A stretch of DNA of 64,000 nucleotides. Source: a virus. Position numbers and translations under genes: made by a program. Shown here piece by piece: positions 8,837 through 17,048 of the stretch. The DNA lies in the IMG/VR virus record IMGVR_UViG_3300026488_000001, positions 24,756 to 88,755 of that record. One strand, written 5' to 3'. The number at the start of each line of letters is the position of its first letter. Position 1 is the first letter of the stretch. The notes below the pieces were generated by a model. It was not told where the DNA came from. It made no database searches and was given only the letters and a program-made list of their open reading frames with translations.

Positions 8837-10670
8837 TCTTTTTGACGGTATTTCTTGTGGTAGGTTAGCATTGGATAGAGCTGGAATTAAATATGAAAAA
8901 TATTATGCAAGTGAAATTGATAAATATGCAATAGCGGTAACTAGGTATAATTATCCTGATACAATATTTGTCGGAGACATTAGGAATCTAAAAGGAGAAG
9001 ATTTTAAAGATATAGATTTAATAATGGGAGGAAGTCCTTGTTTTGCTGAAGGAACAAAAGTTTTGACAAAAGAAGGATATAAAAATATTGAAGATATTAA
9101 ACTAAATGATTATGTCTTAACACATAATAAAAGATTTTGTAGAGTACTAGATATAGGTTATAGATATGCTGAGACTTATATTGTAAAAGCTCAAGGAATT
9201 TTATCTATTGAAACAACTTTTAATCACCCATTTTTAGTTAGAGAAATAAGTTGGAAATGGAATAGCAAAAAAAGAACTAAAGAAAGAGTTTGGTCAGAAC
9301 CAAAATGGAAAAATGCGGAGAAGTTAACAAAAAATGATTTTATAGGAATTCCTATAATTGAAATTGAAGAACTAGCATTGTCACTACAGTTAGCAGTAAC
9401 TAAAGTTTATAAAGTTAATAGTTCTATTTATTTCTATAAAAGACCTAATAAGTATATTATTGAAGGAAGAATTGTAAATCAAAATGATACTTATTTTGTT
9501 GAATTTAGAACAGGCAATAGAAAACAGCGAAGAGCAGTAGTTATAGATGGAATAGTTTGGGTTCCTGTAAAAGAAGTAATAAAAACAGGACTATTTAAGA
9601 AAGTTTATAATTTAGAAGTAGAAAACGATAATACATATACAGCTAATAATGTTATTGTTCACAATTGTCAAAATTTTAGTTTTTCTGGTAAAAAGCAAGG
9701 AATGATAACAAAAGAGAAAATAGAAGTAACTACGCTTGAACAATATTTGGAATTAAAGGAACAAGGGTTTGAATTTGAAGGACAATCTTATCTCTTTTGG
9801 GAATTTGTAAGATTATTAAAAGAAATTAAACCTAAATGGTTTTTACTTGAAAATGTTAGAATGGCCAAAAAGTGGAGGGATGTTATTACAAATGCTTTAG
9901 AAGTAGAACCTATTGAAATTAATTCTGCTTTAGTTTCAGCTCAAAATAGAAGAAGGTTATATTGGACTAATATCCCTGTTAAGGGATTACCAAAAGATAA
10001 AGGTATTTTGTTGAAAGATATATTAGAGGATGAAGTTGATGAAAAATATTATCTTGATAAAGGGATAGAAATTTTAAATAAACAGAAAGGAGGTCTTTGT
10101 AAAGAGATTGGTAAACTTGAAATTAAAGGTTTTGATTGTATAAGAAGAGTTTATAGTCCAGAAGGAAAGTCTCCAACATTGATTGCAATGCAAGGAGGTT
10201 ATAGGCAACCTAAAATAATTGAAGAAAAGTATTACCTATCAGAGAAACATTTTAAAGCATTTTTAAAAAGTTATAAAAACTTTAGTTTAGATGATAGAAA
10301 CAGTAAATCTAAACCGTTACTCGCAACTTATTATAAACAACCACCTCATTGCCCTTATATTTTAGATAAGGACAAATCTCTTTGTATGGATGCTTGTTAT
10401 TACAAAGGTGGGAACTTAAAACAATATTTTGAGAAACATAGAAGACAACTTGTTTTTAAAGTTAATGAAGAAAATAAGGTTAGAGTTAGAAGACTTACTC
10501 CTCTTGAATGTGAAAGACTACAAACTCTTCCGGATAATTATACTCAATATGGTTTATTTGATGACGGAAAGATAAGAAAGATTTCAGACACGCAAAGGTA
10601 TAAAATGATAGGGAATGGTTGGACTGTTGATGTAATAGCTTGGATTTTCTCATTTATAAATGATGAATGA
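8820..10670 (+). CDS. DNA cytosine-5 methyltransferase interrupted by a mini-intein
   Basis: The exteins form a complete m5C methyltransferase: SAM motif I (LSLFDGISCGRLAL, residues 5-18), motif IV PCQ, the ENV motif (LLENVRMAK), the QNRRR motif, and a C-terminal GNGWTVDVIAW. Residues 74-282 are an intein inserted directly before the catalytic cysteine, so GGSP plus CQNFSF are rejoined by splicing. Translation begins at GTG 8820 preceded by TTAGGAGGG; the GTG overlaps the dNMP kinase gene. Without splicing the enzyme cannot be active. The 407-residue spliced product is a normal length. No cognate restriction enzyme is evident. Confidence 0.93.
   Translation: MRNILSLFDGISCGRLALDRAGIKYEKYYASEIDKYAIAVTRYNYPDTIFVGDIRNLKGEDFKDIDLIMGGSPCFAEGTKVLTKEGYKNIEDIKLNDYVLTHNKRFCRVLDIGYRYAETYIVKAQGILSIETTFNHPFLVREISWKWNSKKRTKERVWSEPKWKNAEKLTKNDFIGIPIIEIEELALSLQLAVTKVYKVNSSIYFYKRPNKYIIEGRIVNQNDTYFVEFRTGNRKQRRAVVIDGIVWVPVKEVIKTGLFKKVYNLEVENDNTYTANNVIVHNCQNFSFSGKKQGMITKEKIEVTTLEQYLELKEQGFEFEGQSYLFWEFVRLLKEIKPKWFLLENVRMAKKWRDVITNALEVEPIEINSALVSAQNRRRLYWTNIPVKGLPKDKGILLKDILEDEVDEKYYLDKGIEILNKQKGGLCKEIGKLEIKGFDCIRRVYSPEGKSPTLIAMQGGYRQPKIIEEKYYLSEKHFKAFLKSYKNFSLDDRNSKSKPLLATYYKQPPHCPYILDKDKSLCMDACYYKGGNLKQYFEKHRRQLVFKVNEENKVRVRRLTPLECERLQTLPDNYTQYGLFDDGKIRKISDTQRYKMIGNGWTVDVIAWIFSFINDE
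9039..9665 (+). other. Mini-intein (209 aa) at the methyltransferase catalytic site
   Basis: The intein starts with Cys74 (CFAEGTKVLT, block A), has a block B TTFNHPF near residue 132, and ends with block F VYNLEVENDNTYTANN and block G VIVHN. The residue after the terminal Asn is Cys283, which is both the +1 splicing nucleophile and the methyltransferase catalytic cysteine. There is no LAGLIDADG or HNH motif; a 60-residue insert of unknown role sits between the splicing halves. Lacking its own endonuclease it may depend on another homing enzyme or be fixed. Confidence 0.92.
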
Positions 10671-10678
10671 GGTAGATT

Positions 10679-10861
10679 ATGAGTTGTAATCACCAATGGG
10701 AGGAGGTTAAAGTTAAATCAAAACATTACAGATTTTGTCAAACTTGTTTTAAGATTCAGGTTTACGACAATAGATTAGGTTGGAGACTGTTAACAGATTT
10801 GGAAAAAGTAAAATTGATAAAACTCCTGAAAAAGATAATAAGGAGAAGTAAGTATGGGTAA
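10679..10861 (+). CDS. Small zinc-ribbon-like protein, 60 aa
   Basis: A CNHQW segment at the N-terminus and a CQTC pair near residue 20 form a CxH...CxxC arrangement that could hold one zinc. The C-terminal third is basic and helical (KLIKLLKKIIRRSK), suited to nucleic acid binding. A weak GAGGTAG precedes the ATG. It overlaps the PD-(D/E)XK nuclease gene by eight bases. Function unknown. Confidence 0.7.
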   Translation: MSCNHQWEEVKVKSKHYRFCQTCFKIQVYDNRLGWRLLTDLEKVKLIKLLKKIIRRSKYG

Positions 10862-11378
10862 GAACAAATCTAAAAACAAAGGAAAACAATTTGAAGAAAG
10901 AGTAGCTAAAATTTTTAGAGAATGTTGGCATCTTTCAAAGCATGAATGTCACCGTGCTTTATCATCAGGAACTTATCAAGTAGACTATTCAGATATTGTA
11001 TTCTCTCCAGAAACTATTGAAAGACCTCATCTAATAGTAGAATGTAAAAAACGAAAATCTGTTCCTGCTAATCAACTTTTAACTTTTACTTCAGAATTCA
11101 ACAATTGGTTAGAACAGGTAGAAGAAGCATCAGAGAAATACTTTCAGCATTTTCAAGTTTATCCGGTTTCATTAATAGTTTTTGCAGTTAATAATATGAG
11201 ACCGATAGTAATAGTTGACCAAGAATTACTCTCATTAATTCCATCTAAACCAGAATTTAATCTTTATCTGATAAAGCACCCGACTTCATTAAATTTTTAC
11301 ATAGTGAACAATAACTATATAGGAACTTGGCTTGATCTATTTTTAAACGAATGTCTTCAACCCAAGTACAGATATTAG
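10854..11378 (+). CDS. PD-(D/E)XK nuclease, Holliday-junction-resolvase-like, 174 aa
   Basis: The N-terminus GKQFEERVAKIFRE resembles archaeal-type Hjc resolvases and related phage nucleases. The metal-binding residues are Glu14 or Glu15, Asp47 (YSDIVF) and Glu63-Cys-Lys65 (IVECKKR), the ExK of the PD-(D/E)XK fold. It probably cuts branched DNA in recombination or before packaging. It is preceded by TAAGGAGAAG within the zinc-ribbon gene. It is the last gene before a 168-base gap with a terminator, closing the nucleotide and modification block. Confidence 0.8.
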   Translation: MGKNKSKNKGKQFEERVAKIFRECWHLSKHECHRALSSGTYQVDYSDIVFSPETIERPHLIVECKKRKSVPANQLLTFTSEFNNWLEQVEEASEKYFQHFQVYPVSLIVFAVNNMRPIVIVDQELLSLIPSKPEFNLYLIKHPTSLNFYIVNNNYIGTWLDLFLNECLQPKYRY

Positions 11379-11505
11379 TAATTATGCAATAGTTTTAATC
11401 AAAATTATTATAATTTTAGAAGCTCTATCTATCTAAGTTAAATAGATATTGCTAATATTTAACTAACGAAATCAGACCCTTCTTATGTTTCCCTCCTTCA
11501 CAAAC

Positions 11506-11535
11506 AGGGAGGCTAATTTAGCCTCCCTTTTCTTA
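11506..11535 (+). terminator. Rho-independent terminator before packaging genes
   Basis: A 10-bp perfect stem AGGGAGGCTA / TAGCCTCCCT with a three-base loop is followed by TTTTCTT. It separates the nuclease gene from the next operon. The rest of the 11379-11546 gap is AT-rich with no ORF; it probably also contains a promoter but I cannot place one reliably. Confidence 0.88.
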
Positions 11536-11546
11536 AAGAGGTAACT

Positions 11547-12026
11547 ATGAAGAAACCGATAGTGAAAGTTCAAACTGAGCTTGATAAGCAACTAACCAAT
11601 CTTAGAGATTATCTTGAAGGTAATCAAACTGAATTCAAATTAGACCCGGATTTAGATTCACTTAAACTTGAAGTAGCTTCTTTTACAAGGTTAATGATAA
11701 AGAAGTATATGTCCAGATTAATTAAACTAGGAGAAAAACTTGAAACTTTAGAAGATGAATTACTTTCCAATGCTAATTTCTCTAACTTTATAGAACAAGT
11801 AGAATTCTATAATGGTTTAGTTCAAGCCTATAATTCAGTATTCAACAACCTTAAATCCTTAGTACCAATTTTAAAAGAACTTTCCAAGCTATCTCAATCA
11901 GTAGAATTAAGAGTAGTAGAAACTGAAGAAGATTCTTCTATACTAGAACAATTAGAAATAAACCAAGAGACTAGAAACACTCTAAAAGAAATATTAAGTT
12001 CAGTAGTAGAACACTTAGAAGTGTAA
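11547..12026 (+). CDS. Hypothetical helical protein; candidate small terminase subunit
   Basis: A 159-residue, almost entirely helical acidic protein with coiled-coil character. There is no recognisable DNA-binding motif. The only argument for a small terminase is position: it is the first gene after the terminator and immediately precedes the large-terminase N-terminal gene, with a structured non-coding stretch between. T4 gp16 and relatives are also helical oligomers with little sequence conservation. It could equally be an unrelated early protein. AAAGAGGTAACT precedes the ATG. Confidence 0.6.
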   Translation: MKKPIVKVQTELDKQLTNLRDYLEGNQTEFKLDPDLDSLKLEVASFTRLMIKKYMSRLIKLGEKLETLEDELLSNANFSNFIEQVEFYNGLVQAYNSVFNNLKSLVPILKELSKLSQSVELRVVETEEDSSILEQLEINQETRNTLKEILSSVVEHLEV

Positions 12027-12055
12027 TATATTAATAAACAAAATCCATTTATTAA

Positions 12056-12130
12056 GCTGGGGCAGGGTAGGAGAGCCTGAGCTGGCCACTCAGGTTAAAG
12101 GGATTCCCAGCGTCCCTTCTCCTACCCTGC
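12056..12130 (+). ncRNA. GC-rich structured element upstream of terminase (possible pseudoknotted RNA)
   Basis: In an AT-rich genome this stretch is strikingly GC-rich and self-complementary. A perfect 13-bp stem pairs 12062-12074 (GCAGGGTAGGAGA) with 12118-12130. Inside it, CCTGAG 12076-12081 pairs with CTCAGG 12089-12094, and AGGGA 12099-12103 with TCCCT 12113-12117. The loop of the latter contains CCCAGC (12106-12111), complementary to GCTGGG at 12056-12061, which would make a pseudoknot. It is not followed by a U-tract, so it is not a simple terminator. It could be an untranslated regulatory RNA, a processing site, or a packaging signal. Confidence 0.6.
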
Positions 12131-12161
12131 AAATCCCTAACAATCTAAAAAGAGTTCAATA

Positions 12162-12566
12162 ATGCTAAACCAACTAATCAATAAACTAAAAACCTTACCT
12201 CCTAAAGAGAAGTCTATATTAAAGAGATTAATTGAAAAGTTCCAAAATGACCCCCAATCCTTACTCCAATTGTATGCTGAACTTGAAGGTTATAAAGAAG
12301 TACCAGTAGATATAATAACATTTATAGAACACCCTAAATATTTAGGCCTTTCTTTAGGGGGTAAGATATACCCAGTATGGAAAGAAGCTCTAAAAACAAT
12401 TTTCCCTAACCCATTCTACTCTCCTTATTATGAGTGCATCTACACTGGAGCAATAGGGGTTGGGAAATGTCTTGGAAATCAACAACTTATAGAAGTTTAT
12501 ATGAATGAAGAAGATATAAAGAAATATGGATTAGAAGAGTTCATAATAGAGGAAAGCAATGAGTAA
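12162..12566 (+). CDS. Terminase large subunit, N-terminal part fused to split-intein N fragment
   Basis: Residues 1-102 are the N-extein of TerL, ending in the Walker A core YTGAIGVGK. Residue Cys103 begins the intein N fragment (CLGNQQLIEVYM...), only 32 residues before the stop. Such a short N fragment matches atypically split inteins known from other terminases (for example AceL-TerL). The missing Walker A threonine is supplied by the C-terminal gene at 13490 after trans-splicing, restoring GAIGVGKT. The stop overlaps the homing endonuclease start by eight bases. Alone, this polypeptide cannot be an ATPase. Confidence 0.9.
   Translation: MLNQLINKLKTLPPKEKSILKRLIEKFQNDPQSLLQLYAELEGYKEVPVDIITFIEHPKYLGLSLGGKIYPVWKEALKTIFPNPFYSPYYECIYTGAIGVGKCLGNQQLIEVYMNEEDIKKYGLEEFIIEESNE
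12468..12563 (+). other. Split intein N fragment (32 aa)
   Basis: Begins with the nucleophilic Cys103 directly after Walker A lysine, and has a beta-hairpin-like block A (QQLIEVYM) plus an acidic tail. It lacks block B, which is found in the C fragment, so the split lies unusually close to the N-terminus. Confidence 0.85.
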
Positions 12567-13533
12567 TCCCAAGATAGTAATAACAGAGTTTAGAAAACCT
12601 ATTATCTTCATTCATACTCTAGATGAGCTTCTTTTCCATCTAAAAGAAAAGACTAAACATTTTACCCACCCTGTTGTTCGTCTTACTCCTGAGATAATTG
12701 AATGGTTTAACTCACTTCAAGAACCTTTTTATGTTCCAAAAGGTAAATATGCTAAATTCCATACAGTAATATGGAAAGAGGTTTATGGTAAAGAGGAGTG
12801 GTTTAGCTCTCAAATAATAAGAGCAAATTTAAATCCATATTACTACTACATTAGGGGTTATACAGAAGATGAGGCTAAGGTTTTAATGGAGGAAATGCGT
12901 AAAAAGAATAGTGAAGGTGTTTCCAAAGCTTTCTCTTCTATGACTCCAGAAGAAAGAAAAGCTAAATTTGGTGTGTTTTCTGATGAATATCTGAAAAAGA
13001 AGTATGGTAAAGAAGAAGGTTATAAGAAGTGGAAAGAAAGGAATGAAAAGTGGGCTAAGACAATGTCCCAAAAAGAGAATGTTATCCCTTATGGTAGGAA
13101 TGATGAGTATATAGGATTTTCTAAAATATCACAACAACTGTTTGATAAGGTTGTTCAAAGGTTAGCTGAGTACTTCCCTATGGGAGTAATGGGAATTCAA
13201 TATGCTACTTTTAAAGAGGGTAAGAAAGTTCAGGCAAAACATTTTATGGAAAATGAGAAAAGATTTGGTACTAAGTTTGTAGACTTTTATGATGAAATAT
13301 CTAATGTTGTAATAGAGTTTGATGGTGCAGAATTCCACGATGATCCTGAAAGAGATTTAAAAAGATTGGAAGTAATTTATAATGCATCAAAAGCTTTTAT
13401 TCTTCGTATTCCAGAGGATTTACCAAGACGAGTAGGATTTGACAAACTTGCTAGAGTGATAGCAGACTACTTAATAAAAGTGAGAAACTATGGCTTTAAA
13501 GAAACTGAGAATTCCAATAGGGTTACTGTTTAA
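12559..13533 (+). CDS. Free-standing homing endonuclease, VSR-like EDxHD family
   Basis: 324 residues. The C-terminal domain has VIEFDGAEFHDD: Glu253, Asp255, His260 and Asp262 form the EDxHD signature of the VSR-like homing endonucleases described in split-intein 'fractured genes'. The segment around residues 137-166 (FSDEYLKKKYGKEEGYKKW) is a repeated basic helical DNA-recognition type region. The gene lies between the two terminase halves, overlapping the first by 8 bases and the second by 44. It presumably cuts uninterrupted terminase genes of related phages near the Walker A codons, spreading the insertion. Confidence 0.88.
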   Translation: MSNPKIVITEFRKPIIFIHTLDELLFHLKEKTKHFTHPVVRLTPEIIEWFNSLQEPFYVPKGKYAKFHTVIWKEVYGKEEWFSSQIIRANLNPYYYYIRGYTEDEAKVLMEEMRKKNSEGVSKAFSSMTPEERKAKFGVFSDEYLKKKYGKEEGYKKWKERNEKWAKTMSQKENVIPYGRNDEYIGFSKISQQLFDKVVQRLAEYFPMGVMGIQYATFKEGKKVQAKHFMENEKRFGTKFVDFYDEISNVVIEFDGAEFHDDPERDLKRLEVIYNASKAFILRIPEDLPRRVGFDKLARVIADYLIKVRNYGFKETENSNRVTV

Positions 13534-13891
13534 AAAGTTAGGAATAGAACATAACCCTGATAAGGAAGAGCAAGTTCATAACCCTCCTTGCGATGTTTAT
13601 ATTTCTACTCCAGAAAACAACTTGGCTAAAGTAAATTTCTTTGTAACTAAAGAAACTGAAGTATGTGAATATGAATTAGAGAACGGTTCTACTCTTATAA
13701 CCTCAACTAAACATATAGTACTAGAGAATGGAAAAGAAACTTTCATAGATAAAGCTGAGTCAGTAGATAATGTAGATGGTAAGTCTTATAAGATATGTAC
13801 TAAGAGGTATAGAGGCAAAGAGGTAGCTTATGACTTAAGTATAGACTATCCTCACCTTTACATTACTCCTGATGGGTCTATTCATCATAAT
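13490..13891 (+). other. Split intein C fragment (up to 134 aa)
   Basis: Contains a block B-like STLITSTKH, block F (VAYDLSIDYPHLYIT) and the terminal HHN. The +1 extein residue is Thr. The roughly 32 residues before CDVYISTPE are basic and may be a linker or may not be translated. Confidence 0.85.
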
Positions 13892-15448
13892 ACTACGATA
13901 GCAAGAATTGTTTTGCTATATGATCTTTATAAACTTCTCTTATTAAGAGATCCTCACAAAAAATTTAACCTAATACCTACTGATAGAATAGTTATAGCTC
14001 TCTTCAACGCTACATTAGGACTAGCTGATCAGGTTTTATATGAACCATTTAAAAACCTAATAGCCAATTCAGAATTTTTCCAAGAACACTTAGATGCTGA
14101 AAATAAGAAAACATCAGAGATTAGGTTTGTTAACAACATAGGTATAGTAGCAGGTTCAAGATTTACTCATACCCTTGGTATGGCTGTATTTGGAGGTTTA
14201 TTAGACGAAGCTAATTTTGATGTAATATCTAATCAAGCTCAGGAAAGTTATAATGCACTTCTTAGAAGAATGGAATCAAGGTTTGCTCAGGCTGGTGGCA
14301 AACTTCCTGGACATCTTTGCCTTGTTTCTTCTGAAAAGAGTCCTACCGATTTTGTTTCTCAACACAGAGAAAAAGTAAGAGGAAAACAAGGAGTAATAAT
14401 CTTTCAATATCCTATATGGGAAGTTAAAAAACATTTAGGTATCTACTCAGGTAAAACCTTCAAAGTATTTATAGGAGATGAAACTACTGATCCATTCATA
14501 ATAGAAGATGAATCTCAACTACAATATATAGATGAAACCAAAGTAATAGATGTTCCAATAGAGTTAAAAGATAAATTTGAACTAGACTTACATAATGCTA
14601 TAAGAGACTTAGCTGGTTATTCAGTAGGTTCAACTCATAGAATTTTTAAATCTAAAAACATACTCATAAAACAAGCATCCGTTATTAACCCTGTTAACCA
14701 ACAGATAATAAGACTTTCCTTTAATGACAAATCAGATGTCTTAATTAACTACTTCAACATAAACTACCTAAAGAACCCACTCTTTAAAGAATGTCCAAGA
14801 GTTATCCATATAGACCTTTCTATAACAGGAGACAGAACAGGTATAGCTTCAGGTTACATAAAAGGTTACAAAACAATAGAAAGAGTTGATCCACTAACCT
14901 TAGAAAAACATATTTTCTCTGAACCAGAAGTAGTTATTGATTTTGTAACCTATATAGAACCTTTACCAGGAGAGAGAATTCCATTTTACAAGATAAGACA
15001 ATTCATAGTAGATTTATCAAGAATAGGTTACCCAGTAGCAATGGTAACTACTGACGGATTCCAATCTGAAGATATGAGACAACAGTTAACTCAAATGGGT
15101 TATAAAACTGCTTTACTATCAGTAGATAGAACTAAAGACCCTTACCTTTCCTTTAGAGATGCTATATATGAAGAAAGAGTTTGGATACCTAAACACGACT
15201 TACTGATTAAAGAACTATTACATGTAGAAGATATAGGTAAGAAGATAGACCATCCTCAAGAGTTTCCTGATGGTACTAAAGGTAGTAAGGATGGTGCTGA
15301 TGCAGTAGTAGGAGTTTACTGGAACTTGGTAACTAATAAAGATTTAATTAAACAATTAGCTTTCCAAAGAATTCATAAAACAGAAGTCAAAGAAGAAGAA
15401 CAAAGGCAAAGTGTAGCAAATCTTTTTTGGAAAGATCAAATAGATTAG
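13490..15448 (+). CDS. Terminase large subunit, split-intein C fragment plus C-terminal part
   Basis: Residues up to 134 are the intein C fragment, ending in the block G sequence SIHHN; the C-extein starts at Thr135 (TTIARIV). The ATPase Walker B is GGLLDEAN (Asp239-Glu240). The RNase H-like nuclease acidic residues are Asp442 (HIDLSITGD), Asp522 (TTDGF) and Asp601/Asp604 (SKDGADA). So motor and nuclease centres are intact once Walker A is completed by the gene at 12162. The start at 13490 lies inside the endonuclease gene with a weak ribosome binding site, so the first 30 residues are uncertain. Its stop lies inside repeat A1. Confidence 0.92.
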   Translation: MALKKLRIPIGLLFKKLGIEHNPDKEEQVHNPPCDVYISTPENNLAKVNFFVTKETEVCEYELENGSTLITSTKHIVLENGKETFIDKAESVDNVDGKSYKICTKRYRGKEVAYDLSIDYPHLYITPDGSIHHNTTIARIVLLYDLYKLLLLRDPHKKFNLIPTDRIVIALFNATLGLADQVLYEPFKNLIANSEFFQEHLDAENKKTSEIRFVNNIGIVAGSRFTHTLGMAVFGGLLDEANFDVISNQAQESYNALLRRMESRFAQAGGKLPGHLCLVSSEKSPTDFVSQHREKVRGKQGVIIFQYPIWEVKKHLGIYSGKTFKVFIGDETTDPFIIEDESQLQYIDETKVIDVPIELKDKFELDLHNAIRDLAGYSVGSTHRIFKSKNILIKQASVINPVNQQIIRLSFNDKSDVLINYFNINYLKNPLFKECPRVIHIDLSITGDRTGIASGYIKGYKTIERVDPLTLEKHIFSEPEVVIDFVTYIEPLPGERIPFYKIRQFIVDLSRIGYPVAMVTTDGFQSEDMRQQLTQMGYKTALLSVDRTKDPYLSFRDAIYEERVWIPKHDLLIKELLHVEDIGKKIDHPQEFPDGTKGSKDGADAVVGVYWNLVTNKDLIKQLAFQRIHKTEVKEEEQRQSVANLFWKDQID

Positions 15449-15559
15449 TAATACTAATTAGGTAAATAGTAATACCAAGTATCACTTCTTTTGATTGATT
15501 ATAGGAAATTTTAAATCAAGATATTACTAAGTATTACGATTTACTTAAAAAGTAATACT
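15445..15559 (+). repeat. Intergenic repeat A, copy 1 (115 bp)
   Basis: 112 of 115 bases match 28555-28669 without gaps. It begins with the stop codon of the upstream gene. AGTAATACT occurs at both ends (15447-15455 and 15551-15559). The first and last 29 bases form an imperfect inverted repeat, for example TTAGGTAAATAGTAATAC against the reverse complement TTAAGTAAATCGTAATAC, so the RNA could fold into one long hairpin. The portal gene's AAAGGAAG follows directly. Confidence 0.9.
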
Positions 15560-15572
15560 ACAAAGGAAGATA

Positions 15573-17048
15573 ATGATGGGATTGCTTTCAAAAATATTAA
15601 GTGGACTCGGTTTAGACTTTTATCCTGAGCTTAACGAACAAGTTAATACTACTTCTTACCAACCTAAACAAGACCAAGTTAAATTTGATAAGTCAGATTT
15701 TAGGATTGTATCAGAACTTGTATCTAAGTATCTTGAAGTAACAAAGAACTTTCAAGGATTTTACAAGGAAATAGAAAGAGTAAGGGAAACTTACATAGCA
15801 GAAGTAATACTAGATCAATTTACTTTTGATGCTTTAACTCCAGATGTTTCATCTGACAATATAATAGATATAGTTCCTAACATTGACTCTAAGGAAATAG
15901 AAAAAGGTTTAGAAGATTTCCAAGAAAAGATAAATGTAGACAGATTAGTTCAAGATATAACTCCTGATTTAATAGCTTTTGGAACATACACAGTTAAACC
16001 TGTTATTGAAGAAGGAGAAGGATTAGTAGAAATAAAGGATGAAGAATTACCTTATGAAGTAATTCCGTTCTATAAGGGAACTGAAATTGAATTTTATCTG
16101 AAACTTAATGAGAAAGGACAACCTGAATTTTATCAACCTTATGAGTATGTAACATTTTTTGTTAATGCAAGAAGAATAAGGGTAAGGATTGATAAATCCA
16201 TAATAAGAAACTTACCACAAGATAAACTTGATAAGATTCCTACTTTCCTTAAGGTAGGAACTCCTCTCTTTACAACAGGTGTTATAAAGAAGATTAAAGA
16301 ACTTGACTTACTTGAAAAGCTAATACCTGCATCTAAAATTCAAATGCTTTCTAAAGGCAATGTAGTAGGCGTATATGTTCCACCTTCAATGTCTCCAGAT
16401 GAAGCTCTAAGTTTTGCTAAGCAACTTGAAAGGAAACTCAACTCTTTAGGTATATCAGTAGATAAAGATTTAGATCAACTCTCAATAACTGAAATACTTA
16501 AAGGTGCTGGTAGAATAAAAGTAATACCTGTTACATCAGAAAAAGGTCAAGTTACTAAACTCGATTATAAACCAGAAGAACCAAATGATTTATTAAATTC
16601 TATACAAGATTTAAGACAAGTAATCCTTACTTCCGTTGGGATACCTCCTGAACTCATATTCAATACTGGTAATAATACTAAAGGAGAAACTCTTAAGAGA
16701 TATAGCAGGTATTTAAGGAAACTGAAATATATTCAAAAAGCTATTGTAGATGGATTGAGAGAATTAGTAATGTTACATCTTATCAATAAAGGTATTTCAG
16801 TTACTCCAGAAGACTTTTCAGTTAGATTTGCTAATACTCTCGTAAACATAGATGATTTAGACAAAATTGAGTTTCAAGTTACAGTCGCTCAAAACCTTTC
16901 TGATTTGAATAGATTTGTTCAAGATTTAGGACAAGATGATAATCTTTCTCAGTATGTCGATTATGAAGGTTTTGCTGAATTCTTAAACCAAGAACTTACA
17001 AAGATTGGACTCGACAAGGTGATAAAGTTACCAGGAGAAGAACAATGA
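15573..17048 (+). CDS. Portal protein (T4 gp20-like)
   Basis: 491 residues. It follows the terminase and has portal-family character: a long alpha/beta N-terminal part with QFTFDALTPD, a stem-like segment, and a C-terminal helical part with LTSVGIPPELIF and TKGETLKRYSRYLRKLK, typical of the T4 gp20 type portals. It forms the dodecameric vertex through which terminase pumps DNA and to which the neck binds. Two adjacent ATGs (15573, 15576) are possible. The stop overlaps the next gene. Confidence 0.85.
   Translation: MMGLLSKILSGLGLDFYPELNEQVNTTSYQPKQDQVKFDKSDFRIVSELVSKYLEVTKNFQGFYKEIERVRETYIAEVILDQFTFDALTPDVSSDNIIDIVPNIDSKEIEKGLEDFQEKINVDRLVQDITPDLIAFGTYTVKPVIEEGEGLVEIKDEELPYEVIPFYKGTEIEFYLKLNEKGQPEFYQPYEYVTFFVNARRIRVRIDKSIIRNLPQDKLDKIPTFLKVGTPLFTTGVIKKIKELDLLEKLIPASKIQMLSKGNVVGVYVPPSMSPDEALSFAKQLERKLNSLGISVDKDLDQLSITEILKGAGRIKVIPVTSEKGQVTKLDYKPEEPNDLLNSIQDLRQVILTSVGIPPELIFNTGNNTKGETLKRYSRYLRKLKYIQKAIVDGLRELVMLHLINKGISVTPEDFSVRFANTLVNIDDLDKIEFQVTVAQNLSDLNRFVQDLGQDDNLSQYVDYEGFAEFLNQELTKIGLDKVIKLPGEEQ

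Noticed and set aside
12056-12130. Known ribozyme class (HDV-like, hammerhead, twister, pistol)
   Set aside because: The order of helices and the conserved core bases do not match any of these classes as far as I can check by eye.
15445-15559. Repeat A as a true transposon remnant
   Set aside because: End direct repeats and inverted repeats fit a miniature element, but both copies sit at stop-to-start junctions in the same orientation, which fits a regulatory hairpin at least as well. Kept only as an alternative.
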